From: JAAYJR01 sp964540755
GTDB taxonomy: Bacteria > Bacteroidota > Bacteroidia > Bacteroidales > Prolixibacteraceae
NCBI GenBank assembly: GCA_964540755.1
Contig: CAZIOB010000155.1
Span: 1-6,134 of the forward strand
Reading direction: 5' to 3'
DNA length: 6,134 nt
The position numbers were made by a program, and so were the translations under genes. Below the pieces are notes generated by a model. The model had not been told where the DNA came from. It did not search any database and saw only the letters and a program-made list of their open reading frames with translations. Of the stretch, positions 1-6,134 are shown piece after piece; the first letter of the stretch is position 1, and the number at the start of each line of letters is the position of its first letter.

Positions 1-150
1 ATAATCAACCGATTCACCGGGGGGAACTGATATTCTGGCATATGGAGTATAAAAAATAACCTCGTTTGTATCAAGCGAGGCATAACTACGGGGCATAAAA
101 AAACCCGCCAGAACAAAATAAATTACTATAAACTTTGTACAAGTTGACAT
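1..150 (-). CDS. N-terminus of an exported NEW3-domain-like protein (partial, cut at window edge)
   Basis: An open frame starts at the ATG at 150-148 and runs off the window at base 1 with no stop, giving 50 residues. Residues 1-24 form a signal peptide: a short polar start ending in Lys6, a hydrophobic core from Phe7 to Met19, and a likely signal peptidase I site after S-Y-A (residue 24). There is no lipobox cysteine, so export to the periplasm is expected. The mature start contains TPYARISVPPGESVDY, which resembles the opening strand of NEW3 / COG1470-type Ig-like proteins of Bacteroidetes. As I recall, these are often followed by ABC transporter ATPase and permease genes, which would lie outside this window. 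The start is well supported by an AAGGAGG ribosome binding site 9 bases upstream. The family call rests on one short motif and is tentative; the existence of an exported protein is much surer. Nothing visible ties it to sugar breakdown. Confidence 0.72.
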   Translation of the reverse strand, partial: MSTCTKFIVIYFVLAGFFMPRSYASLDTNEVIFYTPYARISVPPGESVDY

Positions 151-159
151 AATATAATT

Positions 160-166
160 CCTCCTT
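160..166 (-). promoter_or_regulatory. Strong Shine-Dalgarno site (AAGGAGG) of the NEW3-like gene
   Basis: The minus strand reads AAGGAGG here, a full match to the anti-Shine-Dalgarno core, with a 9-base spacer to the ATG at 150. It fixes the start of the downstream gene. It is notable because the two complete genes in this window have only A/T-rich leaders before their starts, the usual Bacteroidetes pattern. Confidence 0.8.
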
Positions 167-186
167 AAAAATTTTATTACAAATCA

Positions 187-194
187 CAAATATA
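187..194 (-). promoter_or_regulatory. Candidate Bacteroidetes -7 promoter box (TATATTTG)
   Basis: The minus strand reads TATATTTG, matching the Bacteroidetes -7 consensus TAnnTTTG. Transcription would start near 180, leaving a leader of about 30 bases that just holds the AAGGAGG site. A clear TTTG -33 element is not seen at the expected distance; there is only a T-rich stretch around 214-218, and the nearest TTTG (208-205) is too close. Position relative to the gene is ideal, but in AT-rich DNA such boxes arise by chance. Confidence 0.45.
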
Positions 195-254
195 ACTTAG
201 TAAACAAATTTTTAAAAATTTTTTTTTGATTTTTTCCGAAATAAGAGATAGATA

Positions 255-2849
255 TCAATGTAACCTGATTCGTCCGGAAACAAAATTTGTTCCATGCGTG
301 TCAGGCTGTCCACCGCCAACAAAAATTGTAAACCATCCTTTTTCAATAATACGTTTGCCATTCACTCCTATCATTGAAAACTGCCATGGTGAAAGTTCAA
401 ATTCAACTTCCCCTGACTCGCCCGGATTCAGATGAATACGTTCGAAGCCTTCCAGTTGTAAACGGGGACGGGGAGTTGAAGCTTTCTCATCTTTTACATA
501 CAATTGCACTACTTCATCGCCCGCTATTTGTCCTGTGTTGGTAACTTTCACACTTACTTTTACAGGTTTACCGGCCTTTTCTTCTGCAGGAAGCTCCGGC
601 CCTTCATATTCAAATGTAGTATAACTCAATCCATAACCAAAAGGATACAGGGGATCTCCCTCAAAATACCTGTATGTCCGGCCCTGCATATCATAATTAT
701 CAAAAGGCGGCAGCTGATCGGCCGACCTGTAATAAGTAACCGGTAAACGTCCTGCCGGATTATAATCGCCAAACAGAACATCAGCAACAGCATGGCCTCC
801 TTCCTGACCCGGATATCCTGCTGTAACCATTGCATCAATATTCTCTGCAGCCTGGTTAACGGCAAGGGCGCTCCCGTTAAGCAATACAAGAATTACAGGT
901 TTTCCCTTCTCCTTAACAGCTCTCATAAGTTCACGCTGTGTCCGGGGAAGTTCCAGACTGGTACGGTCTCCTCCAGAGAATCCTTCCACCTTAATAGGCA
1001 TCTCCTCACCTTCCAGTCTTTGAGAAAGGCCTAAAACCAGCACTACTGCATCGGCTTTTTTAGCTATCCTGACAGCCTCACTTTTAATATTATCATCAGG
1101 CATAGCCCACATAAAACGTGCATCCCCGTCACCATATGAATTCTTATATTCATACACAAACTTATACCTTTTTTTGGCCTCCAGTTGTACTGTTTTTTCA
1201 TGAAAAAAAGCATGGTGTTGTGAATTATGACTCAGAATCCTGATCCCCTCCAGCCAAATATCCAAAGTTGGCATACCCCAGCAACCCAGGTGGTAAGTGC
1301 CTGAAACCGGTGGTACCAGGTAACCGGTCCACCTGATACTAAAATCATCGTCAGGCAGTACCGGTGAGGGAGCGTGTGATTCCCAGTAGAAATCAATATT
1401 TTTATCAACTCTTATAAAAACAGGTTTACCTTCTAGTTTTGAATTATCGAAATATTCACCGGTAACACCCGCTTCCCCATCCTCTGTCTCCAAAAATTGT
1501 GATGGCACAGGATGCAGATTATGAACACCTTCTGCAAGATGTGACCCTTCTGCAAAAAGGATATGAGTATTTTTCAGCTTGCTTTTTAATCCACTAAGGA
1601 CAGTTACCGGACTCTTAGGTATTCCGTTATAATTTCCAAGCAGAGCTTCTGTATTATTTGCATTAGGTCCAATTACCGCAAGAGTTTTGATATCCTTTGA
1701 AAGAGGCAGGGTATTATTTGAATTCTTGAGCAATACAATGCTTTTTCTTGCCGCTTCCAATGCCAATTTCGCACTTTTTGCCGGGGTATTCCCAGCATAA
1801 GGGATCCCTGCATAAGGAACCTTTTCATCAGGATCGAACATTCCCAGCTTAAAACGGGCTTTGAATAATCGTTTAACAGAAACATCGATCTGCTCTTCAT
1901 TAATTATTCCCTGTTCCACGGCTTCTGTCAAATGGGGATATGAATTACCGCAATTCAGATCGGTACCGCTTTTCACTGCCGCGGCAGCTGCATGTGCAGC
2001 ATCTGCCGAATACCCCTGATGCCTGTAAAAATCTGAAATTGCCCAGCAATCAGACACTACATAGCCTTCAAAATTCCATTCATTCCTCAGGATATCCTGC
2101 AATAACAGTGAATTAGCACAACAAGGATCTCCACTGAACTGATTATAGGCACACATAACCGAATAAGCATTACCTTCGACCACAAGTTTACGAAAAGCAG
2201 GCAGATAAGTCTCCCTTAAATCACGCTCGCTGATCTCTGCATTGAATTCATGTCTTAATTGTTCAGGCCCCGAATGGACGGCAAAATGCTTGGCCGTGGC
2301 AACAACTTTGAGATAATCAGGATTATCCCCCTGCAAACCCCTGACAAACTGCAAACCCATTTGTCCGGTCAGGTACGGATCCTCGCCGTAGGTTTCATGG
2401 CCTCTCCCCCATCTCGGATCACGAAATATATTAATATTAGGCGACCAGAAAGTTAGTCCCTGATAGATACCCCGTTTGCCTCTTCTAATGAATTCATGAT
2501 GCTTAGCCCGCGCTTCATCCGAAATTGTTGTTGCCACCCGGAACATAAGATCTTTATCCCATGATGCCGCTATAGTGATCGACTGCGGAAAAACGGTAGC
2601 ATAGCCTGCTCGTGCCACACCGTGCAAACACTCATTCCACCAGTTATATGCCGGCACTCCCAACCGCGGGATTGAAGGAGCATCATAAGTCATCTGGCCG
2701 ATTTTCTCTTCAATGGTCATCTGGGATACCAATATTTCAACCCTTTCATCAACAGGAAGATCCGGGTTCAGATACTCAAAATTGGTTAGCTGTGCCGTAG
2801 TTTGGTAATTAAAAAATAAAAAGCTGAAAAACAATATAAATAGCCTCAT
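255..2849 (-). CDS. Secreted GH3 beta-xylosidase/beta-glucosidase-type enzyme with inserted PA14 domain
   Basis: This is a complete 864-residue family 3 glycoside hydrolase, expected to release terminal beta-linked xylose or glucose from oligosaccharides in the periplasm. Residues 1-19 are a signal peptide (cleavage near TTA-Q, no lipobox). The N-terminal TIM-barrel domain spans roughly 27-340, with DPRWGRGHETYGEDP (144-158), KHF (187-189) and the nucleophile Asp267 in VVSDCWAI. The second GH3 domain (about 360-715) is split by a PA14 domain at about 460-585. The acid/base glutamate should lie just after PA14, in the loop RLEGEEMP...VEGFSGGDR (611-629). A fibronectin-III-like domain follows (about 760-833). 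The WWNE-LHG motif with Glu73 resembles the beta-xylosidase clade, so xylosidase is favoured; beta-glucosidase remains possible. The frame extends 12 codons upstream to a GTG at 2885, but the ATG at 2849 is preferred because it directly begins the signal peptide. No Shine-Dalgarno site precedes either start. It lies 88 bases after the GH95 gene and is probably co-transcribed with it. Confidence 0.93.
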   Translation of the reverse strand: MRLFILFFSFLFFNYQTTAQLTNFEYLNPDLPVDERVEILVSQMTIEEKIGQMTYDAPSIPRLGVPAYNWWNECLHGVARAGYATVFPQSITIAASWDKDLMFRVATTISDEARAKHHEFIRRGKRGIYQGLTFWSPNINIFRDPRWGRGHETYGEDPYLTGQMGLQFVRGLQGDNPDYLKVVATAKHFAVHSGPEQLRHEFNAEISERDLRETYLPAFRKLVVEGNAYSVMCAYNQFSGDPCCANSLLLQDILRNEWNFEGYVVSDCWAISDFYRHQGYSADAAHAAAAAVKSGTDLNCGNSYPHLTEAVEQGIINEEQIDVSVKRLFKARFKLGMFDPDEKVPYAGIPYAGNTPAKSAKLALEAARKSIVLLKNSNNTLPLSKDIKTLAVIGPNANNTEALLGNYNGIPKSPVTVLSGLKSKLKNTHILFAEGSHLAEGVHNLHPVPSQFLETEDGEAGVTGEYFDNSKLEGKPVFIRVDKNIDFYWESHAPSPVLPDDDFSIRWTGYLVPPVSGTYHLGCWGMPTLDIWLEGIRILSHNSQHHAFFHEKTVQLEAKKRYKFVYEYKNSYGDGDARFMWAMPDDNIKSEAVRIAKKADAVVLVLGLSQRLEGEEMPIKVEGFSGGDRTSLELPRTQRELMRAVKEKGKPVILVLLNGSALAVNQAAENIDAMVTAGYPGQEGGHAVADVLFGDYNPAGRLPVTYYRSADQLPPFDNYDMQGRTYRYFEGDPLYPFGYGLSYTTFEYEGPELPAEEKAGKPVKVSVKVTNTGQIAGDEVVQLYVKDEKASTPRPRLQLEGFERIHLNPGESGEVEFELSPWQFSMIGVNGKRIIEKGWFTIFVGGGQPDTHGTNFVSGRIRLH

Positions 2850-2890
2850 AATACTAAATTGTTTATTTTCGAAAGAATAATTCACTTTTC

Positions 2891-2923
2891 AAAAAACTGC
2901 AAATGTTTAATTGTTAATTTGCA
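2891..2923 (-). terminator. Weak hairpin with T-run between the GH95 and GH3 genes
   Basis: On the minus strand a perfect 7-bp inverted repeat, TGCAAAT / ATTTGCA (2923-2917 and 2904-2898), encloses a 12-base loop and is followed after one G by six T residues (2896-2891). It starts 15 bases after the GH95 stop, the layout of an intrinsic terminator. The stem has only two G-C pairs, so termination would be leaky at best. It may instead partly reduce read-through into the GH3 gene or protect the GH95 message end. I see no good TAnnTTTG box for a separate GH3 promoter in this gap, which favours read-through. Confidence 0.35.
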
Positions 2924-2937
2924 TATAATTTTCTCAA

Positions 2938-5271
2938 TTAGTCCGCTCTTTTCAAATTACCCGAAAGTACTAATGTTTCTCCTTTATTCATACGGAACTC
3001 TATTACTTTTGCCCCGTATCTCACTCTGACAGGATTTCCCAGCCTGGAAAGTATCGTAGCCTTAACAAGTTTGCCATTATTCCATTCCATACTGACTTCA
3101 TGGCCGCCACGTGCCATCAGTCCTGTAACTTTACCATCCGGCAGTTCTTCAGGAAGGGAAGGCAACAGATGGACGTCACCGGAATGAGACTGTAATAACA
3201 TTTCTGCAATTCCCGCCGTTCCCCCGAAATTCCCGTCTATCTGGAAAGGAGGATGATTATCAAACATATTTGGATGGGTTGATTTGGCCCACAATGCTAC
3301 CAGATTTTCCCATACATTATCCGGATCAAGCAATCTCGCATAAAAGTTGATCATCCATGCCCTGCTCCATCCGGTATGGCCTCCGCCATGCTTCAGACGT
3401 TCCTCAATTACCCTGGTAGCAGCTTTCATATAGTCGGGTTCATCATTCCAGTTATATTGTGGTGAAGGATACAACCCATATAAATGTGACATATGCCTGT
3501 GGCCTGGTTCAGCTTCTCCCAACTCTTCACTTGACCACTCCAGAATGCGGCCGTCACTGCCTATATTGACAGGAGTAAGATTGTCCAGCTGACCTCTAAG
3601 CTTCCTGGAGAAAGCATGATCTGTATCAAGGACTTGCGATGCATTAATGCAGCTGGTAAAAAGATGCCATACAATCTGGAGATCCATTGCCGGCCCCATA
3701 CAAACAGATGCTCTCTGGTTGCCGGGCGTCAGGAATACATTCTCCGGTGATATGGAAGGACCGGTAATCCATTTACCTGTTTCAGGATGTTTTACCATTG
3801 ATTCAGACAAAAATTCTGCAGCTTCCCGCATTACCGGATAACCGTAGTCTCTTAAAAACTCTTTATCACCCGTAAACAAATAATGCTCCCACGCGTGTGT
3901 TGATGACCAGGCTGCGCCCATTGGCCACATACCATACTGGGGATTTCCGAACAGGGTCGTGAATTGCCATGCATCAGTAGTGTGGTGAGCTGTAAATCCA
4001 TTTACTCCATAGACTTTTTTTGCAGTTATCCTTCCATTTTCCCTCAGGCCATCAACAAAATTAAGAAACGGTATATGGCACTCTGACAGATTTGTAACTT
4101 CAGAAGGCCAATAGTTCATCTGAATATTAATATTAATATGATAATCAGAATTCCATGGAGGCTGGAGCCCCTGTGCCCAGATACCCTGCAGGTTGGCAGG
4201 CAGACATCCCGGCCTCGAGGAGCTGATAAGCAAATACCGGCCGAACTGGAAATATAAGGCTGTGAGCGAGGGATCATATACACCCCTTTTCTGTGCATCT
4301 ATCCTTTCATCAGTAGCAAATCCCGCTGCTTCTGAAACAGGTAGCTCAAGAGTGACGCGATTGAAATAATTTTGATATTCAGTTATATGATCCTTTAAAA
4401 TTTGATGATAACTTTTTGAAACAACCTTTTCCATGTAATCCTGACACATATCCGCGGGATTACCTCCCCGGTAATCTGTTGCAGCTACAATTCTTACTTC
4501 AAGCTTATCTGCTTCTGAAATATTTATAATGCTGTCCCCGACATCCATCTTGCCACCGTGAGGAATTACCATCGCACGCATTTCATATTTTACACCTGCT
4601 CCATTGCTGAGATGCTGTGACATTATGAAAATCCCTTCATTTATATCCACTTTTTCACCCTCTCCCGGTCTGGAAAGTTTGAGTGAACATGAAATCCGGC
4701 CGGGTTTGTCAGCTTCGGCCATCATGACCAGCACCTGGTCAGCCGCAGACGAAAATACTGTTCTTTTATAATTTATACGGTCTGAGCGAAAGCAAATATT
4801 TACCAATGCACTGTCAAGGCGCAGCTCTCTCCGGTAATTACTGAAATTATCAAGGCCTTTAAAACTTATATTCATATTTCCGAGTGTCTGATATGTATTA
4901 GTCCCCGAAGGAAGGCGTTCTCCCATAAGCTCATCCTGGCACATCTGCTGAGCTTCTGAATACTTTCCGGCGAACAGTAGTTTATGAATTTCAGGAATAG
5001 CTTTATAACCTTCCTCTCTATCTTTATAAACTCCCCCTCTGGTCCATACACTCTCTTCATTAAGCTGGAGGCGCTCATCGTCAACACCGCCAAAAACCAT
5101 CGCGCCCAGCCGTCCGTTGCCCACGGGAAGCGCTTCATTCCAATCAGCAGCAGGCCTTTTGAACCATAATAATACTTCTTGTTCCTGGGCAAAAACAACT
5201 AAAGCGAAAGAAATAAGAAATAATGAGAAAAAGATCTTTTTCTTTGTGAAGAAGGAATAAAATTCGAGCAT
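2938..5271 (-). CDS. Secreted GH95 alpha-L-fucosidase / alpha-L-galactosidase family enzyme
   Basis: This is a complete 777-residue family 95 glycoside hydrolase, an inverting enzyme that removes terminal alpha-L-fucose (classically alpha-1,2-linked) or, in some members, alpha-L-galactose. Residues 1-28 form a signal peptide with a Lys-rich start, a hydrophobic core and a likely cut at VFA-Q; no lipobox, so it is probably soluble and periplasmic. The N-terminal beta-sandwich (about 34-275) opens with the family signature WNEALPVGNGRLGAMVFGG. The (alpha/alpha)6 catalytic domain (about 300-690) keeps the residues known from Bifidobacterium bifidum AfcA: Asn380 and Asn382 in HININ, the acid Glu510 in SISPEN, and Asp679 in FQIDGNFGG. 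A small C-terminal beta domain ends the protein. His378, two residues before Asn380, matches the fucosidase-type residue as I recall it, so fucosidase is slightly favoured. Length is normal for bacterial GH95. The ATG at 5271 begins the signal peptide; no Shine-Dalgarno site is seen. The GH3 gene follows after 88 bases. Confidence 0.95.
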   Translation of the reverse strand: MLEFYSFFTKKKIFFSLFLISFALVVFAQEQEVLLWFKRPAADWNEALPVGNGRLGAMVFGGVDDERLQLNEESVWTRGGVYKDREEGYKAIPEIHKLLFAGKYSEAQQMCQDELMGERLPSGTNTYQTLGNMNISFKGLDNFSNYRRELRLDSALVNICFRSDRINYKRTVFSSAADQVLVMMAEADKPGRISCSLKLSRPGEGEKVDINEGIFIMSQHLSNGAGVKYEMRAMVIPHGGKMDVGDSIINISEADKLEVRIVAATDYRGGNPADMCQDYMEKVVSKSYHQILKDHITEYQNYFNRVTLELPVSEAAGFATDERIDAQKRGVYDPSLTALYFQFGRYLLISSSRPGCLPANLQGIWAQGLQPPWNSDYHININIQMNYWPSEVTNLSECHIPFLNFVDGLRENGRITAKKVYGVNGFTAHHTTDAWQFTTLFGNPQYGMWPMGAAWSSTHAWEHYLFTGDKEFLRDYGYPVMREAAEFLSESMVKHPETGKWITGPSISPENVFLTPGNQRASVCMGPAMDLQIVWHLFTSCINASQVLDTDHAFSRKLRGQLDNLTPVNIGSDGRILEWSSEELGEAEPGHRHMSHLYGLYPSPQYNWNDEPDYMKAATRVIEERLKHGGGHTGWSRAWMINFYARLLDPDNVWENLVALWAKSTHPNMFDNHPPFQIDGNFGGTAGIAEMLLQSHSGDVHLLPSLPEELPDGKVTGLMARGGHEVSMEWNNGKLVKATILSRLGNPVRVRYGAKVIEFRMNKGETLVLSGNLKRAD

Positions 5272-5366
5272 ATAATTAAATTTTAAAATGAATATATCTG
5301 TTAGAATGTATGAAATTAATGTATAACAGGAGTGCTGTCATTTTTTTATCAATATAATAAATTTCC

Positions 5367-5374
5367 CAAAATTA
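5367..5374 (-). promoter_or_regulatory. Candidate Bacteroidetes -7 promoter box (TAATTTTG) for the GH95-GH3 pair
   Basis: The minus strand reads TAATTTTG, a full match to TAnnTTTG, about 95 bases before the GH95 ATG. A start near 5361 would give a leader of roughly 90 bases. The -33 region shows only a TTTTA-like run at 5395-5391, slightly too close, rather than a clean TTTG. The surrounding 239-bp gap is very AT-rich, so a chance match is possible. It fits a promoter internal to the cluster that would let GH95 and GH3 be made independently of the upstream esterase-like gene. Confidence 0.35.
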
Positions 5375-5463
5375 ATATTCTTAATAACTCTAAAATACAT
5401 ATTAATCTTCTTTGGAAAAAATATTACCACTGTTTTTTATATTGGAATCTATTTGTTCACTCT

Positions 5464-5485
5464 GTTTGAATATAATCTGTCAAAC
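5464..5485. repeat. Short inverted repeat downstream of the esterase-like gene
   Basis: A perfect 6-bp inverted repeat, GTTTGA / TCAAAC, with a 10-base loop lies 25 bases past the esterase-like stop codon. On the minus strand it is not followed by a T-run, so it is not a convincing intrinsic terminator for that gene. It could be a message-end hairpin or an inverted operator-like site upstream of the GH95 promoter, but it is short enough to be chance. The rest of the 5272-5510 gap holds no gene that I can support. Confidence 0.25.
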
Positions 5486-5510
5486 CATTTTTGTTAAAAT
5501 TATGATACTA

Positions 5511-6134
5511 TTAATGAATTCGCTGCCAATTTTCAGAACTTACGAAAAAAGTCCTGCCACTGCTGCCGCACACTTTCATCATATTATCATACTCCTGATG
5601 AAATGCTTTCAGCTCATCTTCCCCCAATTCCTTACCGGACATTGTAACAGGCTGGTAAAAAGTAACATTTGTACCGCTAAGAGCAGCTGCCAGTGAAATA
5701 TCCCCCCACTCAAGGAAACCCGGCAGATGAATACCCATACTGAAATAATCCACAGATTCTCTTTCATCAAACAGATAGCTTACAGGGGAATTTCTAAGAA
5801 CGATATCATCAACATTTTCATCCAATGCGCCAAGGAATAATCCTGCCAGTCCGGCTTCAGCGGTTCCGTCCAGAATTATTTTATCCGCATTGTATCCTGA
5901 AATAAGAAAATCCTTAATAATAGCGAGCTCACTAACCCATTCGCCCAACACAGTTTTCCCCAGCCATAATTCTGACCTGGCCATGGTATGTAATCCTGCC
6001 AGCTGATCATATTCAACGGAAGCGGTCGATTTAACCTCTCCTGTTCCTGACAAATCAGCAACCACTAAACCAAATCCTTCTTCTTGCAGATCAGCTATCA
6101 ACTCCATACTGACAAAATCTTTACCGCCGGGATT
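5511..6134 (-). CDS. C-terminal part of an alpha/beta-hydrolase (acetylxylan-esterase-like) protein, partial
   Basis: The frame is open from the window edge at 6134 to the TAA at 5513-5511, giving 207 residues; the start lies outside. An internal ATG at 6107 is not the true start, because the codons before it (NPGGKDFVS) fit the same fold. Visible elements are those of an alpha/beta hydrolase: NPGGKD at the top of a strand, a strand ending in VVADLSGTGE (24-33), ARSELWLGK with GEWVSEL, the elbow region ILDGTAEAGLAGLF (87-100), then VLRNSPVSY and LPGFLEWGD (137-145). This order resembles the C-terminal lobe of large two-lobed acetylxylan-esterase-like proteins in polysaccharide loci. At the nucleophile elbow the sequence is G-T-A-E-A, so Ala92 sits where Ser is expected, and I see no obvious replacement. 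Such a lobe may be structural, with catalysis in the missing N-terminal part. The exact esterase family is uncertain. It is followed on the same strand by the GH95 gene after 239 bases. Confidence 0.65.
   Translation of the reverse strand, partial: NPGGKDFVSMELIADLQEEGFGLVVADLSGTGEVKSTASVEYDQLAGLHTMARSELWLGKTVLGEWVSELAIIKDFLISGYNADKIILDGTAEAGLAGLFLGALDENVDDIVLRNSPVSYLFDERESVDYFSMGIHLPGFLEWGDISLAAALSGTNVTFYQPVTMSGKELGEDELKAFHQEYDNMMKVCGSSGRTFFVSSENWQRIH

Noticed and set aside
206..221. Perfect 16-bp A/T palindrome followed by a T-run on the plus strand
   Set aside because: It consists only of A and T, has no loop, and no plus-strand gene ends before it. It is best explained as AT-rich intergenic sequence.
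226..435. Plus-strand open frame overlapping the 3' end of the GH3 gene
   Set aside because: It is antisense to a clearly coding GH3 C-terminus, lacks recognisable motifs, and has no ribosome binding site.
2850..2885. Upstream extension of the GH3 gene to a GTG start at 2885
   Set aside because: It would place 12 mostly polar residues before the hydrophobic signal peptide and has no ribosome binding site. The ATG at 2849 begins directly with a normal signal peptide.
4872..5198. Minus-strand 108-codon open frame within the 5' part of the GH95 gene
   Set aside because: It is an out-of-frame shadow of the GH95 N-terminal domain, whose signature residues are in the other frame with no sign of a frameshift.
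5326..5347. Possible plus-strand terminator (ACAG / CTGT hairpin then seven T residues)
   Set aside because: The stem is only 4 bp and there is no plus-strand gene upstream for it to end.
5412..5696. Plus-strand open frame of 94 codons across the gap and the end of the esterase-like gene
   Set aside because: Half of it is antisense to a better supported coding frame. Its hydrophobic look comes from translating AT-rich spacer, and no family is recognisable.
5876..6061. Minus-strand open frame overlapping the esterase-like gene in another frame
   Set aside because: It is a shadow frame; the overlapping frame shows the alpha/beta-hydrolase motifs and stays open to the window edge.

Overview
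This window reads as a Bacteroidota (Bacteroidetes) chromosome segment. The evidence is direct: moderate-GC genes separated by very AT-rich gaps, two gene starts without Shine-Dalgarno sequences, TAnnTTTG-type -7 promoter boxes, and two exported glycoside hydrolases of families typical of Bacteroidetes polysaccharide degraders. No lower taxonomic rank can be supported from the sequence alone.

All four genes lie on the minus strand, so transcription runs from high to low coordinates. In that order they are: (1) 6134-5511, the C-terminal 207 residues of an alpha/beta-hydrolase-fold protein resembling acetylxylan-esterase-like proteins, cut by the window edge; (2) an AT-rich gap of 239 bp with a candidate promoter; (3) 5271-2938, a complete secreted GH95 enzyme (alpha-L-fucosidase / alpha-L-galactosidase family) with its known catalytic residues intact; (4) an 88-bp gap with a weak hairpin plus T-run; (5) 2849-255, a complete secreted GH3 enzyme of the beta-xylosidase/beta-glucosidase type with a PA14 domain inserted in its second sugar-binding domain; (6) a gap of about 104 bp with a promoter and a strong ribosome binding site; (7) 150-1, the first 50 residues of an exported protein that looks like a NEW3-domain protein, cut by the window edge.

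The two hydrolases, and probably the esterase-like protein, look like part of a polysaccharide utilisation locus. The GH95 would remove terminal alpha-L-fucose or alpha-L-galactose, an esterase would remove acyl decorations, and the GH3 would release xylose or glucose from the stripped oligosaccharides. This suggests a decorated hemicellulose such as xyloglucan or a complex glucuronoarabinoxylan, but the substrate is an inference. No SusC/SusD pair, regulator, transposase, tRNA, rRNA or CRISPR array is visible. The NEW3-like gene has its own promoter and a different style of ribosome binding site, and may start a separate transcription unit.

I found no sign of a wholly new system. The most interesting points are the apparent loss of the nucleophilic serine in the visible lobe of the esterase-like protein, the GH95-GH3-esterase combination, and the contrast in translation signals between neighbouring genes.
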